Of a stretch of DNA of 64,000 bases, positions 54,580 to 64,000 are shown piece after piece (the first letter of the stretch is position 1; each line of letters begins with the position of its first letter). The translations under genes and the position numbers were made by a program. A model generated the notes under the pieces. It was not told where the DNA came from. It ran no database searches and saw only the letters and a list, made by a program, of their open reading frames with translations. This stretch comes from Euphorbia lathyris (taxonomy: Eukaryota > Streptophyta > Magnoliopsida > Malpighiales > Euphorbiaceae), in the NCBI RefSeq assembly GCF_963576675.1, contig NC_088911.1, positions 76,165,256 to 76,229,255 on the forward strand, written 5' to 3'.

Positions 54580-55581
54580 CAGTCCCGCTCAATTGGATCC
54601 TAATGACCAAGTTGTATTTGGACCTTAACCATTAGATTTAGTTGTAATATAATCCTATTCAATCCAGCTGTCAGGAGAATTAGATAATTAAAATATTATT
54701 AAATATATTTTATTATTTTTAATCCCAATAATCTTTAATTTATTCCTAAAAACAAGGAACCTAACAAGGCCTTTCTCAATCTTATTGATCGTTCTTCTTG
54801 GACTTTGCCGGAGAAAGAACAGATGAATTATATTCTTGGATTTCACTGGATAATTAAACAGACTAATTAAGACCTGAAATTTTATATCCCTCAAGGTTTT
54901 TGCTCTTACATTTTCTATCTCTGTTGAAAAAAAAAACGCAACTGCAGTAATGATGAAATAAATATGAAAGGGAATTGCTGTTGCAGAAAAATGCTTGTGC
55001 CTTTTGCTTTCCAATATTCTAAGAGTAGAAAATTTTACTTCCATTTGCAACTAGAAAAAAAAAGCATTCCAGAATGTGCATCTTAGATCTGTTAGAAATC
55101 GTAATATTGAAAAAAAATATCGTGGAAATGCTCTCTTTCTCTCCTATTCTGCCCTTTGAACTGCACTTCTCATCAGCAGGAATCCGGATCTCTCTAAGAG
55201 AAGAGCAGGTTTTTCATTATTTTCAAACATTTCAATACTCTTTTTCTGAATTTTTTTTCTCCAGCAGGACTGATGTTTTCGTTCAACAGTTTGAACAGTT
55301 TCCCTGCAATTTGTTGACAGAAAAAGGTATTAAAATTCCAAAAAGCCATGGTTTCCCTCTCAAGTGTTCTTCCATCTCTCTCCAACGGAAAAGTAGTGGT
55401 GTATAAGTTAACAATTGCTTATTTTTAGGAATACTTTAATTGATTAAAAAGGAAAAAGAAAAAAGAAAAATTAAATAACATCTAATTGACAAACTTTTAC
55501 ACCGTAGAATTATAGTTTGATTAATCTAATGGTTAAGGTCCAAATACAACTTGTTCATTAGGGTCCAATTGAGCGGGACTA
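54580..55581. mobile_element. TIR element (1.0 kb) with 10-bp target duplication, unclassified
   Basis: The ends match in inverted orientation for about 60 bp: AGTCCCGCTCAATTGGAYCC, then AAGTTGTATTTGGACCTTAA. The flanks are CAAGTGTGCA (54570-54579) and CAAGCGTGCA (55582-55591), one mismatch. The duplication length suggests a Mutator-like origin. The interior is non-coding; short ORFs there have no recognisable domain. Confidence 0.7.
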
Positions 55582-55591
55582 CAAGCGTGCA

Positions 55592-56811
55592 TGAGAGAGT
55601 TCTAGCCTACTGCAACACTTTGTAAATTCGTTGCATTAATTGTAAATCTTATTTGCTTGTTCAATACAATTGCTTTTCTCCTAATCCTCTTTATTTTCCC
55701 AAGTGCTTTCGAACTTAACTCCCACAACTCAAAAAGGCTTACTTAGCCGACTTTGACAGCAAGCGACTAAATGCCGTGTGGGTTGGAAAAATAGCCCCGT
55801 GACAGGTTGGTGCAACTAAATCAAAATATGGTAGAAACTTGATGAATTGTTTTAAATGAATTCTACATGAGTTTCACCATGTTTTATAGAAGGTTTTTGC
55901 TAGATATTTTGCTAAATGAAACTCATTTGAAAGATGAAATCCGCTGAAACATGGTGAAACTCTTTAATTATATATACAAGTTCCTAATTATTTCATCAAT
56001 TTGCATATTCAGTTACACTGAAACTCATTGTGTTATACATCCACTACCATTGCTTTTTATGTAATTTTCACACGATCAACTCATTAATATTGATATTTTT
56101 CAAGTGCAATGTTATGTTTTTGTAGAATAACTTTTGTAACATTCTCCATAGGTACTCATGAGTGTTATTGGTAGCTTGTTTGTTGACTAAGTTTATAGAT
56201 TGAGTAATGTTTGATGTCATTGTGTTGTGTTTATTTTTTGTTGTATGTACTTTACTTCATCAAGTTTCAGTAGATAACTCTCAGAGGTTTTGTTAGTTAT
56301 ACTATAAGAGCATATCCACTCCTGGTTCGGATTTGTAATGATGTTAATTATTTTGATCTTAAACTAACAAACAAATAACTCTTTTTTAACTAAACTAGAA
56401 GGAAATAATCCCACAAGGTTAATAAGCCTCTAATGGAGAAGCAACTGTATTTGATTCATAAAAGTTGCATCTTTTACAAAGTTTAAGGCTTTTATACCTC
56501 TACAATCCTCGTGTAGAAAAGACATAATACCCCCCCCCCTCCACCGAAATGCACCACTAACATATCTTAAGGCAATAGGGGTAAAATAAGTATGAATAAC
56601 CTATTGGCAAGCTAGTAAATAGGCTAAATGGAAAAACAGTAAATAGGTAGTGGCAAAACAGTGAATACAATATAGGACAGAAATTGCAGAATTGGCAGAA
56701 CTTGCTAGCGAAGTTAGTCCACATGCCGTGTGGGTTGAAGCTTTGACATTCCACACGACGTGTTGCAAGGTCCACATGTCACGTGGATTAACTCCCAGAA
56801 GATGAAGAACT
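55592..56811. other. Unresolved intergenic / old retroelement sequence
   Basis: Scattered phrases such as TTGACAGCAAGCGACTAAATG (about 55752) and repeated CACACGRCGTG-like words (56715-56790) look like degraded repeat DNA, but no coding domain or LTR pair could be assigned. A run of C is at about 56530. Confidence 0.3.
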
Positions 56812-58302
56812 TATTGGTCCCGTGTGATTAGTTCCAAGGGGGGGGGGTTAGGAACTAATATCATTTTTTCGCTAATTAATCTTGCTGACTTAATAATTTT
56901 GGTGAGTTTATTAACTCAGCTTGGCCGATCTTAATGTAAGACAGCTTTGGTCAGATGCTGACTAAGACTGTTTCACTTGAGAGTTGGGAATTGACACTTT
57001 TGTGATCAGCTTCCAACTCAGCACTCCAGTTTACTCAGTGTCAGCTTCAAACAGTTTATATGCTGAGTAAATATAACAAGCAACACATTCACATATATAT
57101 ATTTGAAAGAGTTAGAAATTACTCAGTATCACTTATCCTGGTTCGGCCTCTCCGCCTACGTCCAGTCCCCAGAATCCTCCGGGCTTTTAGAATCCAATAC
57201 TGAGCTCTTTAAAGGTAGAGTACAAACCGATTACAGGCAGTTGAATATGCAAGAGTACATTCCTCTATTCGTCTACTCAACTCCTACTAAGCACTACAAC
57301 CCAACACTTAGATTTCTCTACCACTAAGCACTTAATACCAAGTACTCAGCATACACACTCTCAATATTACAATTGATCACAAACTTGTTCCTTTTAAGAT
57401 AAAGAACACTTTAGATGATTACAGACAATCAATCTAGCATTTACACAAAGAATAGAAGGTTGGTGTAAGTTTTCTTTCTTGTTTTTGAGTGCTTTGAATT
57501 TGTATCTTTCTCACTTGTAATTTTCTGTGAATCGGCAATCTTCCAAATGATATCTTTGTCCCTTTTATAGTTGAAATATGAGGAACAAATCATTTGAAAT
57601 TGATTTGTCCGTTGAGTCCAAAACGGCTCTTTTGGGGGACAAACTTCTGGTCAGCTTCAGATGTGCAGGCCAATCCTGTCTTCTGAATTCTTCAGATGTC
57701 AGACTTATCTTCTTCCTACAGACTTTGTCTTCTTGCGGCAGTTTGTCTTATAGCATAGAACAGTTGGCCCATGCATCTTGGAATTTGGTTTTTGCGTAAT
57801 TCAAGACTTCTACTATTGGTGCAGACAGTTGTCGAATTTGTCTTTTAGCTTAACGGATCATTCATGCTGTCCTGAAGATCACTCAGCTTCACTTCAATAA
57901 TCATTGTCTTTGATTTTCACCAAGTCTCATACTGAGTTTTTTTTCCACTCAGCTTCCATGGTCAGCTTCGTTCTGTAGAATCTATTTCTTGGAGCAGACT
58001 TCTTCTGTGCTGAGCTTCGTTTCACTCAGCTTCCTTGATCATCTTTATTCTGAAGCTATTGTTCTGAAGATGACTTATCATCTCTTATACTGAGTTGCTC
58101 TTCACTCAGCTTGTGTTGTGTTCTCATGCTGACTTTGTCCTATCTTAATCTTTATTCCTTTTTGCATTCATATTTATACTCAATATTGAACAAACGAATT
58201 AGTACAATTAAATCAAAGCACTTAAATTTAATTGTCTCTTAATCATGGATTAAACTTAAATGATTTTGTCAAATCAAAATCTTGTGGAAAGGTGTTTCAA
58301 CA
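56812..58302 (-). repeat. 3' LTR of SIRE-type element C
   Basis: 1,491 bp, on the minus strand starting TGTTGAAACACC and ending GGGACCAATA (CAACA changed to CAATA). It aligns with the LTRs at 2169-3626 and 4852-6354. Confidence 0.9.
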
Positions 58303-58304
58303 AA

Positions 58305-58316
58305 CTCCCCCATTTT
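58305..58316 (-). promoter_or_regulatory. Polypurine tract of element C
   Basis: The minus strand reads AAAATGGGGGAG two bases before the 3' LTR; it would prime plus-strand synthesis. Confidence 0.85.
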
Positions 58317-58879
58317 GATGTTGGCAAAATATTTAATTTATGGAACTCAGTATTGAAGTTCCCCATGATTGAATTACATTTTATTCTTCTGAAATTACTC
58401 CCCCGTAAGGGTTGCATATATTGTCTTAACTTAACTCTAAGCCTTCTGAGTAATTAGAGAATACATGTTTTATACTGACTTAGTTCAATCCTAGACTTTC
58501 TAAGATTCACTTCAGATGAGCCTAGGTCAATTTTCAGAAGAGTTCAATGTTTACTCAGTTGAATAGTTTTGGTATCAGAGTTAGTGTGTACTGAGTATTT
58601 TTAATTTGAAGTTGTTTGTTTGTAATTTTTAGACAGGTCAGCATATATCATAAATTAATAAGCATCGCATATAGTTAAGTCAAATTTAATGAAAGGATAC
58701 TTAACATATATTCGAGTCATCAAGTATAAATACAGAGTAAGCTAAGTCCTAAGTTGACTAAGCTATTGCTTCCTATTAACTTGTGCTTGATGAGCAGTTT
58801 GATACAATTTTCCTTTGCCTTTTTCTTGCCGCTGCTTACTGCCTGAAGCTTCACCTGTGTCTTGCTGAGTTCCATCATC
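58317..58879 (-). other. 3' untranslated part of element C
   Basis: Non-coding sequence between the env-like ORF stop and the polypurine tract, with frequent TCAGC/TCAGT words; no further gene. Confidence 0.6.
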
Positions 58880-61768
58880 TCATCTTTTCTCCCCCGTTTT
58901 GCCACCATCAGGCGGAGGAGCAATGAAGGTGTCATTGAGAGCAGCACGAGTTAGTTTGACCGAGTATGCCTTGAGACGTTTCGTGCTTTCAAACAACCCA
59001 TCAAGCACTGGAACTCCATCATCCAGAACTGAACCTGGGACGCAAATAGATGAGCTGATCATGCTGAGCATGTATTCATGTGATTTAGCTAGCCATGACA
59101 TTGCTTCCGCTAGCTGGGCATAAGATTGATGGTACATTCTGATTATAGCCTTGTCGTAGATGTCACACTGAGCGTTTGTATGACGCACATGGCGAAATAG
59201 GCTTTGAGTGGTTTGGAGGATAGTATTGGTTTTGACCATGTCAGTTTCCATCTCCTCTTTACTCAGATTCAGAAGGCGGACAGCCTCACTAATTTCATCC
59301 ATTATACATTGGGAAGATGAAGAGAGAAGGTCACGAGTACCAGTCAGCTCAGAAGACAACTTGGTAAAACAATGATCTAACTCAGCAGAAGTAGCGTAGC
59401 CCATGTTGACTGTAGGTAAAGCATTGATCTGTCCTTGAAGTGAATTCATGTGATTCACCATCATCAATATCAGCTCAGTCAGCTTGACAAAGGATTCTTG
59501 CTTGGGTTGCTGGGTTTGGACTGAGGTCATGACACTTACTAAGTCTTTAAGATTCTTGATCTCATTGAGAAGCTGAGTGACAGACGAAAACTCTTGTGAT
59601 TCAGTATTTGCGGACCCAGCAGCATCGGCATGAGAATTGTTTAAGTCCTGGAGAAGATGTTGAGCCGAGTCAATGATGCGACGTCCGGACTCAGTTGTAT
59701 GAAGATAGGCAAATTGTGTCTCAGGATTTAACTCAGTGGCCGGAATTCTAGCACCACCTGATTGAGGAGGTGTTTGATGCTGTCCTTGAGTAGAAGTGCC
59801 AGTACGGTCAGCAGTTGGACTTGGATGTTGATGAGCAGCAGGAGCCGACTGCTTAATGTTTTGCAAAATAGGATGGGAAGAAGGTGGATCTGCAAAGATA
59901 GTTACCTGCTCAACATGGACTTGAGTTGGTGCAGGTGGAGGCACCTCAGGTTGAGCATGATTTTCCTTAGCTTGCTTGTCTCCTTGAGCAGCTAGGACTT
60001 CGAGTTCTTGCTCGGCTTGGTTTGGATTTTCCGGAGTCTTGGCGTGTTGCTCGGTATGAGTAACAGAGGCTTGGGTTTCCTGTATGGAGGGCTCGGGATG
60101 TGATGAGAAGAACTTAAAGTGAGTAGTGGTAAGGTCCGCGATTTCATCCCTCGGAGGCAAATCATCCAGGAGGTCAATAACTGGAGATTTGTAGGCCTTC
60201 TTCTTAAGCCTTCTTAACTTTCTAGTCTTTGGAGGAGACGGGTCAGCAGGAATGGAATCAAGAGATGATTCTATTCTGAGATCAGTGTTGAGCCCTTCCA
60301 TGACCATTTCTTGCTCTGGGAGCTCAGCTTCACCTGTCTCATCCTGTACGGCAGGACTGTCAACTTGCTCAATATTCCCTGTTTGTTCATGCACAGTATG
60401 AGTTTCTTGATATTGCTTAATATCCTTATCAGTATCATGTTGATCTTCATAACTGCTTAGTTCTTCTGCTTCTTGATCAGTAGGAATTTGCTCAAGGTCA
60501 ATCTCTTGGCTTCTGATAAAGTGAGAATCATCAGGAACTGCAAATCCAAGAGGAACAGCTTCAACTGGACTCAGTTCAGCAGTTTTCTTCTTCTTCTTCA
60601 GAGGGGTTTCCTCACTTTCTAGCTCCTCAGGCTCGTCTTGCCTCTTTCTTTTCTCTACTGACTTACCTTGGTCAGCATCAATTTTCTTCCCCTTAGAGAC
60701 AACCCGAATTTTCTTGGGGACAGCATCGACATCCTTTGAGCTGGTTTGGATTGCCTTGCGTTTCTTTTCTCGCTTGGTTTGGACAGTAGCTTCGGCTACA
60801 TCGATATTCTCGTCATAAGGTAGCTCAGCATCATCTTCCTCCTGAGCTTCCCCCTCAGCTTCCCCCTGAGCTGCCTCGATGACCCCTTTTCCCTTCTTGG
60901 GCTTGATAGGTTGGTTGTATACTAACCCAAACAACAACGCAGCCGTAATTTCAGTTCCCATCGTTTCTGTTTCATTTATCAAGTCGATTTGGTGATCTTC
61001 AAGGATTCGGGTAATAAGAGAACCCAGCCTAAGTTTAATGGTACTCCGTTGGAGTGCTCCTACTAGAAATATGGGCATGTTAAGGGGGCTGTAGGTCAGC
61101 ATGTGCCAAATGAAGCACTGCTCGAAGTTTGAAGCGGATGATGCTGCGTTGAATTTTGGGAAGATGAAGTTTGTTAGTATATAGTGTGCCATTTTTTGGT
61201 TTTTCCCTATGCACGTGCTGGGTATTTCCCCTTTGTGTCCCGCAGGTTTACAGAAAGTGGCTGTGTGATCAAGCTTTTCCTTAGTGGTCCTGAATTCCTT
61301 TCCGGTGTTTGGAAGGTTTAACAAGGTTGCGAGATAGGAAGGGGTAATGGTGATCTTCTTACCTTTAACGTGAGTGACAAGATGGTCAGCATCACTTCCA
61401 TCAACACAGAGGTTGGAGTAGAATTCACGTACTAACCTAGGGTAGGTTCTTCCAGCAAGCGAAAAGAGTCTAGCCCATTCGTTTTTCGCAATCCATTCAC
61501 AAAATGGTTGCTCATGTGTTATGAAGCTTGGGGAGAACCATCTACATCTGAGAACCTCATGATTCTTGACGCTTGGGTACACTTTGACGAAGAACTTCTC
61601 ATTCGGCTGTTTGTCCTTCATCTTCTTCTTTGAAGAGGTTGCTAGGTCGGTTTTGGGGTTTTTGTTTGGAGTTAGGTCATGCTGACCTTGTTGAGGAGGA
61701 GACTTAGGGTTTTCATCGGTGTGGTATTCGTTGTTACCACCACCGGAAGGATTTTGGGGTTTTTCCAT
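58880..61768 (-). CDS. Env-like ORF of SIRE-type element (putative plant transposon protein domain)
   Basis: An intact 962-residue ORF downstream of RNase H, in the position of the env-like gene of SIRE/Maximus elements. Residues about 55-290 resemble the putative plant transposon protein domain (RTYPRLVREFYSNLCVDG, KKITITPSYLATLLNLPNTG). The middle is charged, with basic KKKKK/RKR stretches, then Pro/Gln-rich, and the last 250 residues look helical (LNEIKNLKDLVSVMTS). I see no convincing signal peptide or transmembrane helix, so a true envelope role is doubtful. It starts with an ATG about 500 bp after the pol stop and would need its own or a spliced RNA. Confidence 0.85.
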   Translation of the reverse strand: MEKPQNPSGGGNNEYHTDENPKSPPQQGQHDLTPNKNPKTDLATSSKKKMKDKQPNEKFFVKVYPSVKNHEVLRCRWFSPSFITHEQPFCEWIAKNEWARLFSLAGRTYPRLVREFYSNLCVDGSDADHLVTHVKGKKITITPSYLATLLNLPNTGKEFRTTKEKLDHTATFCKPAGHKGEIPSTCIGKNQKMAHYILTNFIFPKFNAASSASNFEQCFIWHMLTYSPLNMPIFLVGALQRSTIKLRLGSLITRILEDHQIDLINETETMGTEITAALLFGLVYNQPIKPKKGKGVIEAAQGEAEGEAQEEDDAELPYDENIDVAEATVQTKREKKRKAIQTSSKDVDAVPKKIRVVSKGKKIDADQGKSVEKRKRQDEPEELESEETPLKKKKKTAELSPVEAVPLGFAVPDDSHFIRSQEIDLEQIPTDQEAEELSSYEDQHDTDKDIKQYQETHTVHEQTGNIEQVDSPAVQDETGEAELPEQEMVMEGLNTDLRIESSLDSIPADPSPPKTRKLRRLKKKAYKSPVIDLLDDLPPRDEIADLTTTHFKFFSSHPEPSIQETQASVTHTEQHAKTPENPNQAEQELEVLAAQGDKQAKENHAQPEVPPPAPTQVHVEQVTIFADPPSSHPILQNIKQSAPAAHQHPSPTADRTGTSTQGQHQTPPQSGGARIPATELNPETQFAYLHTTESGRRIIDSAQHLLQDLNNSHADAAGSANTESQEFSSVTQLLNEIKNLKDLVSVMTSVQTQQPKQESFVKLTELILMMVNHMNSLQGQINALPTVNMGYATSAELDHCFTKLSSELTGTRDLLSSSSQCIMDEISEAVRLLNLSKEEMETDMVKTNTILQTTQSLFRHVRHTNAQCDIYDKAIIRMYHQSYAQLAEAMSWLAKSHEYMLSMISSSICVPGSVLDDGVPVLDGLFESTKRLKAYSVKLTRAALNDTFIAPPPDGGKTGEKR

Positions 61769-62272
61769 GATTACGAATGCTTTGATAGGATTCTGGGATT
61801 CAGAGAGAGAGATATGAATACCAAGGATTTCGAGAGTAAAGAGTGATAAGTGGGAATACTTCCATTATTTATAGAGGTGCTAATTGATCCTATTCGTTGA
61901 ACTAGCCGTTTAACCTCGAGATTATCAACCGACAGAGATTCTGGCATTTATGACACGTTTGGTGCATGGGTTTTCTCATTATTGCTTACATTATCCTAGG
62001 TGGCTATTAATGCGCGTGCTAGCATTTAATGTTTTAAATGGGTTTTACTCAGCCTTAAGAATATCAACCGTTTGTGATTCTGAGTAGTCAGTTTTACGTA
62101 GGATAGTTGTTTGTGGACTTAGTAACTCAGCTTAGGAAAAATCACTCAGCATGTACGTCTACTCAGCTTAGGGTGATTTCATGTCATTCTTAACTCAGCA
62201 TGCAACAGTTACTAAATTATCACAAATCACTCAACATGGTAATCACTCAATATTCAATTTAGCACATAGAAT
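61769..62272 (-). other. Spacer between pol and env-like ORF, element C
   Basis: 504 bp without an ORF. It may hold the promoter or splice acceptor for the env-like ORF; the plus strand shows dense ACTCAGC words (62045-62245). Confidence 0.5.
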
Positions 62273-64000
62273 TTATTGAAGAGGATTAGACATACCGATA
62301 GCTTCCCTTAGTATGTTAAATTGCTCACGAGCCAAGGGCTTCGTAAAGATATCTGCAAGCTGTTCATTTGTTGATACGTAGGTCAGCTTGATCTCATACT
62401 TGAGTACATGATCTCTGATGAAGTGCTGTCTTATGCTGACATGCTTCATCCTGCTGTGTTGGATTGGATTCTTGGATAAGTCATTGGCACTCTTGTTGTC
62501 ACACTTGATTTCTATTATTTCTGTTTTGACGCCATAATCCTCAAGCTGTTGCTTAATCCATAAGACTTGGGCCACACAACTTCCAGCAGCAACGTACTCA
62601 GCTTCAGTTGTAGATAGGGCTACTGATGACTGCTTTTTACTAAACCACGAAACCAGACAGCTTCCTAGGAATTGACATCCTCCTGAAGTGCTTTTTCGTT
62701 CTAGCTTATCTCGTCCATAGTCAGCATCAGTATATCCAATCAGTGTGAAGTCACTTGTATTTGGATACCATAAACCTGCATTAACTGAGATCTGCAAATA
62801 TCTGAAAATTCTTTTTACAACTATTAAGTGAGATTCCCTGGGGTCAGCTTGATATCTTGCGCAATAACATACTGAGTACTGAATATCAGGTCTACTGGCA
62901 GTAAGATAAAGCAGAGAGCCTATCATACCTCGATATAGCTTGCTGTCTACTGACTTACCTTTTTCGTCAGCACAAAGGACCGTGTCAGTACCCATTGGGG
63001 TTGATATGGGTTTACATTCTTCCATATCAAACTTCTTTAACATTTCTTTGGCGTACTTTGATTGACTTATGAAGATGTCATTCTTACCTTGCTTGATTTG
63101 GAGTCCAAGGAAGAAGTTGAGTTCTCCCATCATAGACATTTCGAACTCAGTTTGCATCTGTTTGCTAAACTCTTTGCACATAGAATCGTCAGTAGCACCA
63201 AAAATTATGTCATCTACGTAAATTTGTGCACGTAGGGTATTTTTACCCTTTTTCTTAATAAACAAGGTTGTGTCAGCTTTGCCTCTGACATAGTTCCTGA
63301 TCAGCAGGAAGTTGGTCAACCTCTCATACCAAGCTCTTGGAGCTTGCTTTAGGCCGTATAGGGCCTTTTTGAGTTTATAAACGTGGTTTGGAAATTTCGG
63401 ATCTTCAAACCCTGGAGGCTGACTAACATACACCTCTTCGTTTATAAAGCCATTAAGAAATGCACTCTTAACATCCATTTGATATAATTTAAAGTTCATA
63501 AAACTTGCATAGGCACACAGTATACGTATAGCTTCTAACCTAGCAACGGGTGCAAAGGTTTCACCGTAGTCAATGCCCTCTTGCTGACTATAGCCTTGGG
63601 CTACAAGTCGGGCTTTATTTCTGACTACGTTGCCTAGCTCATCTAGTTTATTTCTAAAGACCCACTTAGTTCCTATGGTCTTTTGATTCCTAGGTTTAGG
63701 TACTAAATCCCATACCTCATTTCTTATGAATTGATCAAGCTCTTCTTGCATGGCACTGATCCAATATTCATTGTGCTCAGCATCAGCAAAATTCTTTGGC
63801 TCATGCACTGAGACAAAGGCAACATTGCTGAGATACTTCCTAATCTGATCTCTTGTCAGCAGCATCAAGAATAGACTTCTCCGAATGTCCTCTTGGAATT
63901 TTTATTTCTTTGGGCAATGTTGAGTTGTTTGGAACAGGTGTTTCTACAATCTCAGCAGGAATAGATTGGTCAGCAAAGGTTATTTCAATTTCTTGCTTAC
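62273..64000 (-). pseudogene. pol: Copia Pol C-terminal part: reverse transcriptase and RNase H (element C)
   Basis: Continuous frame 63868-62273. RT motifs: [51 protein letters not shown] and the catalytic YVDDIIFG. RNase [19 protein letters not shown] and the CDNKSA motif. It ends NPLQ and a stop. Upstream the pol frame ([15 protein letters not shown]) is in a different phase and meets TAG, so there is a one-base frameshift near 63,845-63,870. I infer a damaged polyprotein, although RT and RNase H themselves are uninterrupted. Confidence 0.88.

Larger units (their letters stand above)
56812..64000 (-). mobile_element. SIRE-type Ty1-copia retrotransposon C (3' part; continues right of the window)
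   Basis: From its 3' end: LTR 56812-58302, polypurine tract, env-like ORF, spacer, RT/RNase H, and pol continuing past 64000. The LTR matches those of elements A and B. The env-like ORF after RNase H is characteristic of the SIRE/Maximus lineage. A frameshift near 63,850 interrupts pol. Confidence 0.92.

Overview
The window reads as nuclear DNA of a eudicot plant and is almost entirely nested transposable elements (TEs). The evidence is plant-specific retroelement lineages (SIRE/Maximus-type Ty1-copia with an extra env-like ORF, Tat/Ogre-type Ty3-gypsy with two RNase H domains, an L1-type LINE with a terminal RNase H), a FAR1-type MULE transposase, plant mobile domain (PMD) genes and GT-AG introns. 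I see no rRNA, tRNA or CRISPR array. Only one ordinary host gene is convincing: a conserved plant gene of unknown function at 48207-49829 (+).

Layout. 1-6354: two SIRE-type copia elements on the minus strand, one (A) inserted in the gag of the other (B). B sits in a chimeric remnant of older copia reverse transcriptases (6355-7070). 7631-9131: a solo LTR with a perfect 5-bp target duplication (TSD). 9961-16080: a LINE with a 12-bp TSD, an open ORF1 and a broken ORF2. About 16245-17940: an AT-rich fold-back element. 18161-44323: a Mutator-like element (MULE E) with similar terminal inverted repeats (TIRs), carrying a PMD gene (+) and a FAR1/MULE transposase-OTU gene (-), both decayed. Its PMD exon is split by a 19.8-kb Tat-type retrotransposon (19919-39717, about 3-kb LTRs, TSD ACTGT/ACCGT). 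44410-46098: a Pack-MULE-like element with a 9-bp TSD carrying a fragment of 40S ribosomal protein SA. 46155-47724: a TIR element holding four internal repeats. 48207-49829: the host gene. 51659-55581: a SINE remnant and three non-autonomous TIR elements. 56812-64000: the 3' half of a third SIRE-type element (C), with LTR, env-like ORF and RT/RNase H.

The most unusual object is the Tat element. Its gag-pol frame (28410-34772, minus) is one frame broken by three stop codons. It has four successive Gag capsid-like modules where one is expected, and no recognisable aspartic protease. Between pol and the 3' LTR it carries an antisense six-exon PMD gene with its own TATA box, next to a 31-copy 39-bp tandem array. 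This PMD-bearing retrotransposon landed in the PMD exon of the MULE, so two PMD lineages from two transposon classes are nested.

Most stops in the broken frames can be explained by single C-to-T or G-to-A changes, which fits decay by methyl-cytosine deamination.
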